Shown piece by piece: positions 1 through 8,492 of a stretch of 54,656 nucleotides of DNA; position 1 is the first letter of the stretch, and every line of letters begins with the position of its first letter. The notes below the pieces were generated by a model, which worked only from the letters and a program-made list of their open reading frames with translations, ran no database searches and was not told the DNA's origin. The position numbers and the translations under genes are program-made. Source of the DNA: Rivularia sp. MS3 (lineage in GTDB: Bacteria > Cyanobacteriota > Cyanobacteriia > Cyanobacteriales > Nostocaceae); contig JAHCMI010000064.1 in assembly GCA_019192545.1 (NCBI GenBank), positions 1 to 54,656 on the forward strand, read 5' to 3'.

Positions 1-72
1 TTGTACCGCCCGTTGATGGAGGAGTTGTACCGCCCGTTGATGGAGGAGTTGTACCGCCCGTTGATGGAGGAG
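1..72. repeat. 24-bp in-frame tandem repeat
   Basis: Three identical 24-bp units occupy 1-24, 25-48 and 49-72, and a degenerate partial unit follows at 73-95. The array lies inside the secreted-protein gene and encodes TPPSTGGT per unit. It may continue beyond the left edge. The perfect identity of the units implies recent expansion or homogenisation. Confidence 0.95.
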
Positions 73-820
73 TTGTACCACCCGCTGAGGTATTAACTAT
101 TGATGTACCTTCAGGTACTGTAATTCTTAGCTTTACTAAAGGAGAATCATCTTTGATTTTGAAAGGTTCGCTTCTTGGCTTACCGGGTTGGTCAGATTTG
201 TAATCAAATACGTTAGGACTATCACCACCATTCGGGTCGCTATATCTAGGTCCTTGTCCGTCGAGTTTAAAAGTTCCTTGATATTGAATTCCTGTCTCTG
301 GGTCGGTGAGAATTCCGCTATAGTAGGCTTTTTTGACTCCGAATTCATCTTGAACTACCGCTTTAATTACCGCACCTTCCATATCAGGTCTGCCATCGTA
401 TCTGAAGGTTGTCATTTCACCTTCTGAAAGTACGGGAGAATCGATAACAGCATCGAAAGAAGTAACAGGAATACCTTTAAATTTAACGTAGGGTCTCATG
501 CTACCGTCTTTACGGACTTGTATTACTTGGTCTGACTGATAGACTTTGACCCATTGAGGATTCTTTCTAGTACCAACATTGCGATAGTAAGTACCAGTTG
601 TATCAGTATCAACAATCGTCAGAACCCGATTATAATTAGGGTTGAATTTTGGAAGTACAAGAGTTCCAGATATCGTACCAGTACTTTGAACTGTAATCGG
701 GGAAGTAGTTGTTTGTTGGGCAAAAGCACTTGATGTACCTAAACCAATGATAGTTGCGGCTAAACCACTTCCTAGAATGGCTGTAAAGCCCAATTTCCGG
801 TAATTTTGAATGTGCTGCAT
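1..820 (-). CDS. Secreted protein with C-terminal Pro/Thr/Gly repeat (3' end outside window)
   Basis: The frame is open from an ATG at 818-820 to the left window edge, so the C-terminus is missing. The N-terminus is a good signal peptide: a short charged start, a hydrophobic core and an AFA-QQ cleavage site near residue 35. About 210 residues of non-repetitive, probably beta-rich sequence follow. The visible part ends in an eight-residue repeat, TPPSTGGT, encoded by three perfect 24-bp units. I do not recognise the family. The layout suggests an exported or surface protein with a flexible linker or tail. A porin gene lies 143 bp away, downstream in coordinate but upstream in transcription. 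Confident as a gene; function unknown. Confidence 0.8.
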   Translation of the reverse strand, partial: MQHIQNYRKLGFTAILGSGLAATIIGLGTSSAFAQQTTTSPITVQSTGTISGTLVLPKFNPNYNRVLTIVDTDTTGTYYRNVGTRKNPQWVKVYQSDQVIQVRKDGSMRPYVKFKGIPVTSFDAVIDSPVLSEGEMTTFRYDGRPDMEGAVIKAVVQDEFGVKKAYYSGILTDPETGIQYQGTFKLDGQGPRYSDPNGGDSPNVFDYKSDQPGKPRSEPFKIKDDSPLVKLRITVPEGTSIVNTSAGGTTPPSTGGTTPPSTGGTTPPSTGGT

Positions 821-963
821 ATTAAATTTGTTTTTTTAAAATTTGAAATTGTCGATGCTATTTGAACCTGCGAGCATATTGAAATCCTATGCAAAAACAG
901 CAGGTAAAAATAGCTGCTAGTAAATACACTAACGCTATTGATTACATTTACACTGACATCAAA

Positions 964-3066
964 TTAAAACCGGAAGGTGGCTTTTAATGCTCCTACTATC
1001 AAAGCATCGTTACTCTGATTGTGATCTGGGTTAAAGACTACGAAAAAGCCGGGAGTAATATCTAAATTTCGATTCAATTTAGCACGATAAAACATCTCGA
1101 CATGCAAAGATGTACCATCTCTTCCACCAGGTGTTCCGCTGTTAGAAAAGTTAGGAAAGTTGAATCCGTCAGGTAAAGTACTAGACGTAATTTTTGGTGG
1201 TTGTCCAATCATAATTCCTCCTAAATTTCCAGGTTTTCCTAAATTAGGAAAAGCTGCAAATACTGCCCAGTTATTAGTGGTGACGCTACCTTGAATATCT
1301 TTTGGATCGGAAAAAGTCCAGCCTCCCCAACCCCCTATTTGAAAATTTGGATTGATACGATAAGCAACCGTAGCACCAATTGCCTGAGTATCGAAAGCTG
1401 TATCGGGTGCAAAAGGAGAAATTAACTGAGCATCACCAATACCAGTTGCTAATAAACTATCAGGTGAACGGGAGTAAAGATAATTCAAGCCAACATCAAT
1501 ATTGTTAACAGGTGTTACTGTCAGTTGAGTACCGAGAGTTTGTCTTCCTCCAAAAAGTCCGCCAACGTTTTTATCTGTTGGAAAACTGGGAAATTGAGAG
1601 CTATAAACTCCTTGTAAGCTGATACGGTTATTAATTTGCCAATCAAAGCCTACACCACCCGTACCGCTACCAATTCCTATGATTGGATTGCGTTGAGCAA
1701 AGCTTGAGATTGCTTCACCTTCTAAGGAATTGATTCCACGAAAGGTACTGGTAGGATTGACACCCGCAGCACCAACTACAACTCCTAAGTTATTAGAAAT
1801 TGGGAATCGATAAGACAAATCGTTGATTAATATATCGTTGCCAGTATCCGACTCAAAATTCAAGCGTCCCATATTAGTAAACAAAGACGATGCAGAAGAA
1901 CCCAAATTTCCTGCATATAAACCCGTTAGCAATAAATCTCTTCCTGTAAACGAAGTAGCTAACGTAAGTTGCATACTGTTAGCAAAAGTGAGATTAGTTT
2001 GTGCTGTACGCTCTGGTACTCCATCTCTAGGAAATAAATCTACTTCGTTAGTGTTAGTTCCTTGCAAACTAGTAGTTACTTGTCCGAAAAATCTAGTTGT
2101 CGGAGAAAATTGATTAGCTTGTAATTCACCAGTTCTTTCTTCTAAAGAAATAATCCGTTCTTCTAACTGGTTCAATTCTGCTCGAAACTCGTTTTGTAAG
2201 CGTTGCAGAATAATTAAATCTTGTTCATTAATAGCACTTGCTCCATTCCTAACAATCAACTCGTTAATTTGTTGCAAACAAGCATCTATTCCAGTTGCAA
2301 ATTGATAGCGATTGATAATTTTTTGACCTTGAAAAGTTCCGTCTGGGTATGCTAGAGCGCAGTTATGACGGCTTGCTAGAGATTGTAAAGCTTCAAAAGC
2401 CCAATCAGTCGGGCTTACATCATCAAGTTCCGATACCGATGTGACTTGCGACATCGGATTTTCTGGTTCTAAAAATTGATTGCGGCTAATATTTCCAGAA
2501 TTAGGAAATATATTTTGATTTTGTGATTCTTGAGTCTCTGTTTCAAGATTCTGAGTTATTAGATTATGTTTTTGATTATCAAGTTGATTTGAAATTGAGA
2601 TGTCGCCACTATTCTTAGATGCTTCTAAATTAGATTTTTGTGGAAGTACGGTTTGCTGCGCTTCCTCAATAGAAGCTAAATAATCTTTAAACTGAATTTT
2701 ATTTTGATACTTATTAAGTTCCTTTTGATACTCTATCTTATATTCACTTAGTGTAATTACAGTAGGGGTAGATTGCGAAGAAGAATTTTGAGTCGTTTGA
2801 AATTGCTTAGTTACATCACAATGATTGCGATCGCATTTTTCGTTAATAGCTTCTAAAGTATTATCAGATTCAACAAACTCAGGTGCCGCGATTTTAGGCG
2901 ATAGAATGACTGATGCTTCTTGATTCTGCTCTAATTGTCGCTGTGTATTTTCCGGTTGTTCTGGCAATTCCTCCGGCAACTCAGGTACAGTTGTTTGTCC
3001 CGTCGTTAACACGCTCGCCATCAGCAGACTGATATCACGCATTGTATCTCGCTTTACTAACACCAA
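964..3066 (-). CDS. SLH-domain OprB-type outer-membrane porin
   Basis: This is a 700-residue cyanobacterial porin of the SLH plus carbohydrate-selective-porin (OprB) type, often annotated as iron uptake porin. Residues about 218-268 form one SLH domain (start SPTDWAFEALQSLA, then YPDGTF), which binds cell-wall polymer. Residues about 285-315 are a coiled coil. Residues 320-700 form the beta-barrel and end in the aromatic residue expected of outer-membrane proteins (ATFRF). The N-terminus is odd: a weak hydrophobic stretch (DISLLMASVL) is followed by an acidic, Gln-rich linker of nearly 190 residues, longer than usual. The signal peptide is therefore not obvious. An alternative start at Met9 would give a similar product. 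It probably forms a general or metal-permeable pore; the substrate cannot be read from the sequence. Confidence 0.88.
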   Translation of the reverse strand: MVLVKRDTMRDISLLMASVLTTGQTTVPELPEELPEQPENTQRQLEQNQEASVILSPKIAAPEFVESDNTLEAINEKCDRNHCDVTKQFQTTQNSSSQSTPTVITLSEYKIEYQKELNKYQNKIQFKDYLASIEEAQQTVLPQKSNLEASKNSGDISISNQLDNQKHNLITQNLETETQESQNQNIFPNSGNISRNQFLEPENPMSQVTSVSELDDVSPTDWAFEALQSLASRHNCALAYPDGTFQGQKIINRYQFATGIDACLQQINELIVRNGASAINEQDLIILQRLQNEFRAELNQLEERIISLEERTGELQANQFSPTTRFFGQVTTSLQGTNTNEVDLFPRDGVPERTAQTNLTFANSMQLTLATSFTGRDLLLTGLYAGNLGSSASSLFTNMGRLNFESDTGNDILINDLSYRFPISNNLGVVVGAAGVNPTSTFRGINSLEGEAISSFAQRNPIIGIGSGTGGVGFDWQINNRISLQGVYSSQFPSFPTDKNVGGLFGGRQTLGTQLTVTPVNNIDVGLNYLYSRSPDSLLATGIGDAQLISPFAPDTAFDTQAIGATVAYRINPNFQIGGWGGWTFSDPKDIQGSVTTNNWAVFAAFPNLGKPGNLGGIMIGQPPKITSSTLPDGFNFPNFSNSGTPGGRDGTSLHVEMFYRAKLNRNLDITPGFFVVFNPDHNQSNDALIVGALKATFRF

Positions 3067-3167
3067 TATTTCCTTTCACAGAAACAATAGGTTAGCTTCA
3101 GGAATATTCATCAACAAAAAGTTAAATTAATTACCTTTATAAGTATTTTTACTGAAAAAGTAGGAAG

Positions 3168-3252
3168 TATAGCAATCCTATATGAGTCGTGAGAAAGATA
3201 GCTCTGAAAAACCGGGTTTCTCAAATCTCATGAATGATTTAGGAATGCTATA
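3168..3252. mobile_element. 85-bp miniature inverted-repeat element
   Basis: The left end (TATAGCAATCCTA...) and the right end (...TAGGAATGCTATA) are imperfect inverted repeats over about 25 bp. An inner GAAAAACCGGGTTTCTC hairpin lies between them. There is no coding capacity. It sits in the 273-bp gap upstream of the porin start. The sequence type matches small palindromic elements that are dispersed in Nostoc-like genomes. Confidence 0.6.
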
Positions 3253-3339
3253 GTTAACAATTAAAACGGAGGAATTATGAATCTAGGAGAAGCGTCTTGG
3301 GTTTCCATAACGCTCCCGGCTAAAAATTTTTTCCTATAC

Positions 3340-3816
3340 TTATTCTGTCTGAGCGCAATAATCATTAAGTTCTTTTGCTAAAGTGTCAGATTCTTTTGCA
3401 GCATTTGAAACTTGTTTGAGAGATGTTTCTATATCTTTTTTGGCTTTTCTAACTTGTTCTCTACCTTTTGATGAAACTTTGGCTGCTTTGGAGGAACCAA
3501 GCGCTTTAGCTGCGGAGTTTATGTTTCTACTTTTTGTTTCAAAATGCGTGACATATTGGTTTTTGAAGTCTTTAAGTTGTGGATCGTTGAAATTTTGTCT
3601 ATTTATTTTTTCGGCAACATTGTCCAAATCTTTGGCAAGCCCCAAACTTAACGTGACTTGAGAGCCTTTATTTTTTTCAATTAGAGAATTTCCCTCATTC
3701 ACTGCTTTAATAAGTCGCTGACACTGGGCTAACTTGGTTTCGTTACAACCAGTAGTTAGCAAAACTATACCCAAGTTAAGAGAAGCGATTAATTTATATT
3801 TATTACAATAAAACAT
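3340..3816 (-). CDS. Small helical lipoprotein
   Basis: This 158-residue protein has a lipoprotein signal: a hydrophobic core followed by the lipobox LTTGC, with Cys24 as the lipidated residue. The mature part is predicted to be almost entirely helical and charged (many K, E, Q, N), with heptad-like stretches and a small Ala/Ser-rich section near residues 102-115. I recognise no named domain. It resembles in style the short helical lipoproteins of unknown function that are common in cyanobacteria. It stands alone, transcribed toward the porin. The gene call is good because of the clear lipobox; no function can be assigned. Confidence 0.75.
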   Translation of the reverse strand: MFYCNKYKLIASLNLGIVLLTTGCNETKLAQCQRLIKAVNEGNSLIEKNKGSQVTLSLGLAKDLDNVAEKINRQNFNDPQLKDFKNQYVTHFETKSRNINSAAKALGSSKAAKVSSKGREQVRKAKKDIETSLKQVSNAAKESDTLAKELNDYCAQTE

Positions 3817-3873
3817 TAATAATTTAGTTTGAGCCTTACCGAAATCATAGTATCCGATGATTCTGGTTTTTTG

Positions 3874-4513
3874 TTAAGTGTTCCGGTAATTGGCTATTTC
3901 TAATAAATTTCCATCTAAATCTTTAACAATCTCGGCTCTCATCTCACCGCTTAAACGCAGTGAAGCGGTGAGATGAGAGCCGAGGCAAAAATTGTGGTAT
4001 TGTTGAAGATGTAGGTGTAGCCCAATTAAATGCAGAAATGCAGCCTACAAGTAAAAACAGCAATCTGATAAAAAGTCCCTAGGGCGTAGGGCTTCAAAAC
4101 TCGGTCAATGTCTTCATAGAAGAGTCGCCGAGAAGCCTGCATCGCATTCTTTGAATCGATGTAGGTGCGTCACGGTAAATGGATTCAATCGCTCCTTTGG
4201 CTCCCGTTCTGGTGACTGGGCCTGCTACGATATCTACACCAAAGGAAATTATATGTTTTTTAATTTGAGAAAGCGGTTTATTGCTGATAAAGCAAATATC
4301 GGCAGAACCTGATGTCGGATAACGTGCTTTTGGAGAAAATTCTTTTCCTACTTGATGTAAGTTGATTTTTTGCTCGCCAAATTTTAACGCTTTACGATTT
4401 TCACCAAAGGTAACTACCTCCATATCAAGAACACGGCTATAAAAATTACAGGTAGCTTCAATATCACTAACTGTTAAGACTAAATGGTCAATTCGACTGA
4501 TAAATTCTTGCAT
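3874..4513 (-). pseudogene. VOC (glyoxalase/dioxygenase fold) gene split by an insertion
   Basis: The open frame 4094-4513 encodes a VOC-fold protein. It starts with IDHLVLTVSDIEATCNFYSRVL and matches the family up to GAIESIY. The frame then passes into unrelated sequence (RDAPTSIQRMRC...), losing the final strand that supplies the last metal ligand. That missing end is present on the same strand at 3874-3927: VKDLDGNLLEIANYRNT followed by a stop. Joining IESIY directly to VKDLDGNLLEI restores a normal family C-terminus. The gene therefore appears to have been interrupted by about 247 bp (3928-4174). The lost Glu of NLLEI is a conserved metal ligand in these enzymes, so the truncated product is probably inactive. 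Confidence 0.75.
3928..4174. mobile_element. Non-coding insertion inside the VOC gene
   Basis: This is the segment separating the two parts of the VOC gene. It begins with a perfect 22-bp inverted repeat (arms 3931-3952 and 3963-3984, 10-nt loop) that would form a very stable hairpin. The rest is rich in short words typical of dispersed cyanobacterial repeats. There is no transposase. The endpoints are estimated from the protein alignment and could shift by a few bases; I see no clear target-site duplication. Confidence 0.55.
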
Positions 4514-4734
4514 TTTTAATCATATTTTTGTCCGCTCAAGTTTGATGCAAACAAAAAAATTCATCTTTTTCAATTGAATCAAAAATAGGTTTATGTAATT
4601 GCTAACACGCTTTTGAGGTACGGAAACCGGCACATCTTGCCTTGTCTCACTGCAACACAGTTGCTTCTTTAACCCTTATGTTTAACAGGGGATTGAAGCA
4701 ACAATAAGTTAATAACGATACTTTATTTTTATTC

Positions 4735-4825
4735 AGGACTTACGCAACGGCCACGGAAATGAGCGTCTTCGAGATATTTAAGTTCCCCCAACCTCCCGAT
4801 GCTTTGCAGGGCTTGCGTAAGTCCT
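4735..4825. mobile_element. 91-bp MITE with AGGACTTACGCAA ends
   Basis: There are perfect 13-bp terminal inverted repeats: AGGACTTACGCAA at 4735-4747 and its reverse complement at 4813-4825. There is no coding capacity. These ends resemble those of transposase-bearing elements that are common in cyanobacteria, so it is probably a non-autonomous derivative. A similar end sequence (TTGCGTAAGTCCT) occurs at about 53596-53608. The element lies in the 398-bp gap 4514-4911, which otherwise shows only a GTTGCTTC/GAAGCAAC dyad at 4660-4702. Confidence 0.75.
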
Positions 4826-4911
4826 ATTTTTATTTGATTGAGGCACCCTATAAGATGCCTCCATAGCTTTATTAACGAAAATTAAGAGTTAAATATGTAG
4901 AAAATATTTAA

Positions 4912-5235
4912 TTATTTATATTCACGAAGCTGCTCTACAATGTAGTCTTCAAGTTCTCGCTTATCTCTACTACTAGCATTCCGCTGATAAGTTCTTTTCG
5001 TTTCTTGAATAAATTTGCGTTTAGCGCTCTGGGAACCACCAGACTTAATTCCTGATTTTTGCATTTCTTTTTGCAATTCTTCCCACGTTTTTTCTGCCAT
5101 TGCTTCCCCTACTTGCACTAAAGCTTTTGGTAACAAGCGCTGTGCTTCTGAGCGGAAATCCTCGTCTGTTTCCAGAGAATCAAAATCAATAGTTTTCATA
5201 TCGATTTCTATTTGAATATCATCAAATTTATTCAT
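4912..5235 (-). CDS. Hypothetical charged protein
   Basis: This 107-residue protein is unfamiliar to me. It begins with an acidic segment (residues 1-30) and is mostly helical. It has a short basic, Gly/Ser-containing centre (GGSQSAKRK) and a charged helical C-terminus ending in VEQLREYK. There is no signal peptide or membrane segment. It lies 57 bp from the stop of the CbiO-like gene on the same strand, so it could be the last gene of that transporter transcript, although nothing in it suggests transport. Existence is likely from the length and codon use; function unknown. Confidence 0.55.
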   Translation of the reverse strand: MNKFDDIQIEIDMKTIDFDSLETDEDFRSEAQRLLPKALVQVGEAMAEKTWEELQKEMQKSGIKSGGSQSAKRKFIQETKRTYQRNASSRDKRELEDYIVEQLREYK

Positions 5236-5292
5236 CCAAAATTTTCTCCGATTGTATTTTATTCTTTATTCTCTATTGCTTGTTAAAGATTA

Positions 5293-6015
5293 TCACCAAC
5301 CTACTGGTAAACCCAACTTTTCTAAAGTTTCGCTATCTTTTAAAAGTGAGTGTATGTCACTATCTATATGTATGCGACCTGCTGAAAGTACCAAAGCGCG
5401 TTCGGTAACTTTACTTAGCCAATTTAAATCATGAGAAGCAACTAATATTACTTTTACTGGTAAATTTAGCAATACTTTGGCTAGATTACGTCGCCATGCT
5501 GGATCTAGTCCATTAGTTGGCTCATCCAAAATCAATATATCAGGCTTTAAAGCTAAAATCGCTGCTAAGGCTGCGAGTCTTCTTTGTCCGCCGGAAAGCT
5601 CGTGAGCAGAGCGTTTTGCATAAGCTTCTAAGCCAAAATCCATTAACAATCTTCGTGCAATATCAGTTGCTTCTGCTGGCGGTACGCCATAGTTAAGAGG
5701 ACCAAAAGCCACATCTTCTAGTATTGTGGGCATAAATAATTGGTCGTTAGCATCTTGAAAAGCAAACCCTATATAACGACGTACTTCTGATAAAGTGCTT
5801 GGTTCTAATGGAATATCATTAATAATTATTTTGCCTTTTGATGGTTGTTTTAAACCAATTAAATTTTCTAATAACGTACTTTTCCCAGAACCAGTTGGCC
5901 CCATTAAAGCTACTTTTTCTCCAGCATTTAATGTAAAAGAAATATCATGCAATACTGGCTCTTGATTTGAATAAGAATAAGCAATATTTTTAACTGCAAC
6001 AGTTGTGTTTTGCAT
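5293..6015 (-). CDS. cbiO: ATPase component of cobalt/nickel ECF transporter (CbiO/NikO)
   Basis: This 240-residue ABC ATPase powers an energy-coupling-factor transporter. All motifs are present: Walker A GPTGSGKST (39-47), Q-loop FAFQD, signature LSGGQRR (140-146), Walker B ILILDEPT (160-167) and H-loop His195. Length and the NDQLFMPTILEDVAFGP motif fit the CbiO/EcfA family. It follows cbiQ by 118 bp on the same strand and completes the M-Q-O set. The neighbouring S component fixes the substrate as a divalent transition metal (Co2+ or Ni2+), but the ATPase alone cannot tell which. It works at the inner face of the plasma membrane. Confidence 0.92.
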   Translation of the reverse strand: MQNTTVAVKNIAYSYSNQEPVLHDISFTLNAGEKVALMGPTGSGKSTLLENLIGLKQPSKGKIIINDIPLEPSTLSEVRRYIGFAFQDANDQLFMPTILEDVAFGPLNYGVPPAEATDIARRLLMDFGLEAYAKRSAHELSGGQRRLAALAAILALKPDILILDEPTNGLDPAWRRNLAKVLLNLPVKVILVASHDLNWLSKVTERALVLSAGRIHIDSDIHSLLKDSETLEKLGLPVGW

Positions 6016-6077
6016 CGTTTGTTTTTAGATTTTAAGGATAAGTGAATAAATATTGCATTATATTTATATATATTGAA

Positions 6078-6098
6078 AGACGTTGCAATGCAACGTCT
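6078..6098. repeat. Short dispersed palindrome AGACGTTGCAATGCAACGTCT
   Basis: Perfect 10-bp arms with a one-base centre lie in the cbiQ-cbiO spacer. A near copy occurs at 38435-38456, between opcA and the cobB/cbiA gene. Palindromes of this type are scattered through many cyanobacterial genomes. Here it would fold in the mRNA between two operon genes and could affect the relative expression of CbiO; that effect is only a possibility. Confidence 0.7.
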
Positions 6099-6133
6099 GG
6101 AAAAAACAAACTGTTATAATTCTAAAACTTTTA

Positions 6134-6793
6134 TCAGAAGCGTAATTGGTAAGAAGCTATAGTCAAACTACAAGCTAAAATACCCATTGCCATCAGAGCA
6201 AACTGCTCCTTCATTCTCAGTGTCGAGTCAACTGGTAACATACCGTTGTAACCGCGAGCTATCATTGCAGCGTATACTCGTTCGGCACGATCTAAACTGC
6301 GGAGATATAAAGCGCCAATCATAGAAGCATTAGCGTAGCGAACCCATCCTGTTGTGCCGTTCAAACCACGAAGCTTCGCACTTCGCTGCATTTGAGTTAC
6401 TTCCCCAAGTAGAATTTCTAAGTACTGTGCGGCTAGCAAGACAGTTTCTTTAAAAGCCTTTGGTAAAGGCAAACCTTTGAGAGCAATACCAAAACTATGA
6501 GGCGGTAAAGTCAACAAAAAACTATTCATCATCAGCAGGCATACTAAAGAACGAACCAATAAAAAACTCGCTCGTTCCCAACCTAAAGGTAAGGCTAGAA
6601 ATGATAGAAAAATTAGTTCTAAACCCAATAAACCTGTTAGTTTGCGAACTGGTACCTGCAATGAAATAGCCCAACAAAGGGCGATAATTCCATAAGCACC
6701 CAGGTAATACCAGGCATTCAATTTCAGAAAAGCTGCCCCAATCACGACTATTAAAGACAGCTGCAATCGTGAAGTTAAAGAAAGTTTATGCAT
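6134..6793 (-). CDS. cbiQ: Transmembrane T component of cobalt/nickel ECF transporter (CbiQ)
   Basis: This 219-residue membrane protein has four to six hydrophobic segments. Family motifs at the ATPase-coupling helices are AKLRG (in MQRSAKLRGLNG) and ERVYAAMIARGYNG near residues 175-190. These Ala-Arg-Gly motifs are the hallmark of ECF T components, which touch the ATPases. The start overlaps the end of cbiM by 8 bp, so translation is probably coupled. The first Met is well placed just before the first hydrophobic region. It couples ATP hydrolysis by CbiO to metal entry through CbiM. Confidence 0.9.
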   Translation of the reverse strand: MHKLSLTSRLQLSLIVVIGAAFLKLNAWYYLGAYGIIALCWAISLQVPVRKLTGLLGLELIFLSFLALPLGWERASFLLVRSLVCLLMMNSFLLTLPPHSFGIALKGLPLPKAFKETVLLAAQYLEILLGEVTQMQRSAKLRGLNGTTGWVRYANASMIGALYLRSLDRAERVYAAMIARGYNGMLPVDSTLRMKEQFALMAMGILACSLTIASYQLRF

Positions 6794-7712
6794 TTTTTGG
6801 TTTAACTACTTGTGCAATTCCCCATGCAACGCCGAAGCAAACTATGCTGCCAATAATTCCAGCGATGCTTGTACCTATACCCTCATTTTCATTAAATGTA
6901 TAGTCTGCGAAAGGCGTTGGTACTGAAATTCTTATCTGTTCGGCTAAATCGATAAAACCGGTGTCTTCAGCAACTTTTTCCAAACCATCAGGCCAAGCCG
7001 AAGCAAACAATGAAAGCAATCCAGCTATCAATAGAATGCTGACAACGGGAACAACCCAACCGCGAATCTGCTCTTCATCATTTCCCGGCAATAAATCTGG
7101 TCTTGCCTTAATTAAATAAGTCAGCACACCTCCGGTAATTAAACCTTCACCGATACCAATCAGAATATGTACTCCTGCCATCGCTGGTAAAATTACCCCA
7201 AAATTTGCAGTACCCGAAATTGCTAACTCTATGGCAGCAAAAATCGCGGCGACCGGTACACTTACAGCCGCTGCAATCCCAGCAACTAAAGGTAAACGGC
7301 TTTTTGAACCTCCAAATAGCCGATGCAAAGTTTGAGTTAAGCCCCAACCTACCCAAACTCCAACGAATCCTATGTTAAAAATATTTGCACCCAAGGCTGT
7401 AATCCCACCGTCAGCAAACAGCACTGCCTGAATAATTAATACAACTGCACTACATAAGGCACCTGCCCAAGGACTACCTAGTACTATTGCTGCTAAAACT
7501 CCGCCTAACAAGTGACCGCTAGTTCCACCCGCTACAGGGAAGTTAATCATCTGTGCTGCAAAAATAAAGGCTGTTGTCAAGCCTAAAACTGGAGCGCGGC
7601 GAACACCAAAAGCATCTTGAGAACGACCCAAAGCTATACCTAGTCCAGCCAAACTCGCTACACTAGTAGCCGCAGCTACAGGTATGGAAACAAAACCATC
7701 AGGAATATGCAT
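6786..7712 (-). CDS. cbiM: Metal-binding S component CbiM fused to a PDGLE/CbiN-like domain
   Basis: The 308-residue protein starts with MHIPDGF, the N-terminal metal-binding signature of CbiM/NikM: the amino group and His2 coordinate Co2+ or Ni2+. Residues 1-205 are the six- to seven-helix S component. A C-terminal extension (residues about 215-305) has two membrane segments flanking WPDGLEKVAEDTGF. That is the PDGLE domain that replaces free CbiN/NikN in many transporters, so this is an MN fusion. It is first in the M-Q-O operon. No cobalamin riboswitch is visible upstream. A G/C dyad about 92 bp upstream could be a metal-sensor operator (see separate entry). Nickel and cobalt remain equally possible. 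Confidence 0.93.
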   Translation of the reverse strand: MHIPDGFVSIPVAAATSVASLAGLGIALGRSQDAFGVRRAPVLGLTTAFIFAAQMINFPVAGGTSGHLLGGVLAAIVLGSPWAGALCSAVVLIIQAVLFADGGITALGANIFNIGFVGVWVGWGLTQTLHRLFGGSKSRLPLVAGIAAAVSVPVAAIFAAIELAISGTANFGVILPAMAGVHILIGIGEGLITGGVLTYLIKARPDLLPGNDEEQIRGWVVPVVSILLIAGLLSLFASAWPDGLEKVAEDTGFIDLAEQIRISVPTPFADYTFNENEGIGTSIAGIIGSIVCFGVAWGIAQVVKPKNA

Positions 7713-7802
7713 AGTAACGAAAATTTTTACTTAGTAATAATATTGCGTGAAGAACATAAGTAGATTTATTAACATAAAACATAATTTTGAATGCGAATAC
7801 AA

Positions 7803-7816
7803 TCCCCTATGGGGGC
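7803..7816. promoter_or_regulatory. Possible CsoR/RcnR-type metal-sensor operator upstream of cbiM
   Basis: TCCCCTATGGGGGC forms a short CCCC/GGGG dyad in otherwise very AT-rich DNA, 92 bp upstream of the cbiM start. CsoR/RcnR-family metal sensors, including the cyanobacterial nickel sensor InrS, bind G/C tracts of this general form flanked by A/T. The assignment is inference from shape and position only. Confidence 0.3.
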
Positions 7817-8463
7817 ATTTATTAGTGCTAGAAAGTATACTTTTTATATTCATTTAATCTCTGAAAATATACTTTGTTTGCAAATTGTAAATTTATTGAT
7901 TTTTCTTTAATAAATTTGATAAGTGTTTATACTTTTAACACTCAAAATCATTTTATTTTTTAACTTTAAAAAGAAGTTTTATCCTATGATATGAATGAAA
8001 TCTTTGAATCTGTAATAACTCATACTAGGCTCAGATAAGTAACTTATGATAAATTATTAGATTTATGATTTTTATTTAGATACATGCAAAATATAAAATA
8101 ATTATGTACTTTTTGTCAGTATCCTTTTTAGATTAAATCAACTTTAGAAAAATATTTATAGTCCTAAGTTTTCTAAATTAAATTTAACTGTAAGTAACAA
8201 AAATATTCTGAGCTAGAAATAAAATTGGTTTTATAAGGCAATAAGCCGAGTTGTAGAATTCAGCACGCTAATAATTAATAAAAATTAATTTATTTATACT
8301 TGTAATCAGTTGCCTGTTCAATAACAGCAATGGTTGTAGGCTATGTAATATTTGAAACTATATGTAAACAGAGAATCGGGTTCGCAGTGTCACGAATTAC
8401 GAATTACGAATTATCCTCACCCATCATTAATGAATTATAAGGATGTGGTAGTTCCTATACTTA

Positions 8464-8492
8464 TTGACAATACATTCTAGTTAGCCTATACT
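8464..8492 (+). promoter_or_regulatory. Consensus-like sigma-70 promoter of the multicopper oxidase gene
   Basis: A perfect -35 TTGACA (8464-8469) and TATACT (8487-8492) as -10 are separated by exactly 17 bp. The start codon is about 60 bp downstream at 8552. The 9-mer CCTATACTT occurs both just before the -35 (about 8453) and across the -10, a possible regulator half-site pair. This is the clearest vegetative-type promoter I saw in the window. Confidence 0.65.

Noticed and set aside
7713-8100. Cobalamin riboswitch upstream of cbiM
   Set aside because: Looked for B12-box and paired-element pattern on the minus strand; none visible.
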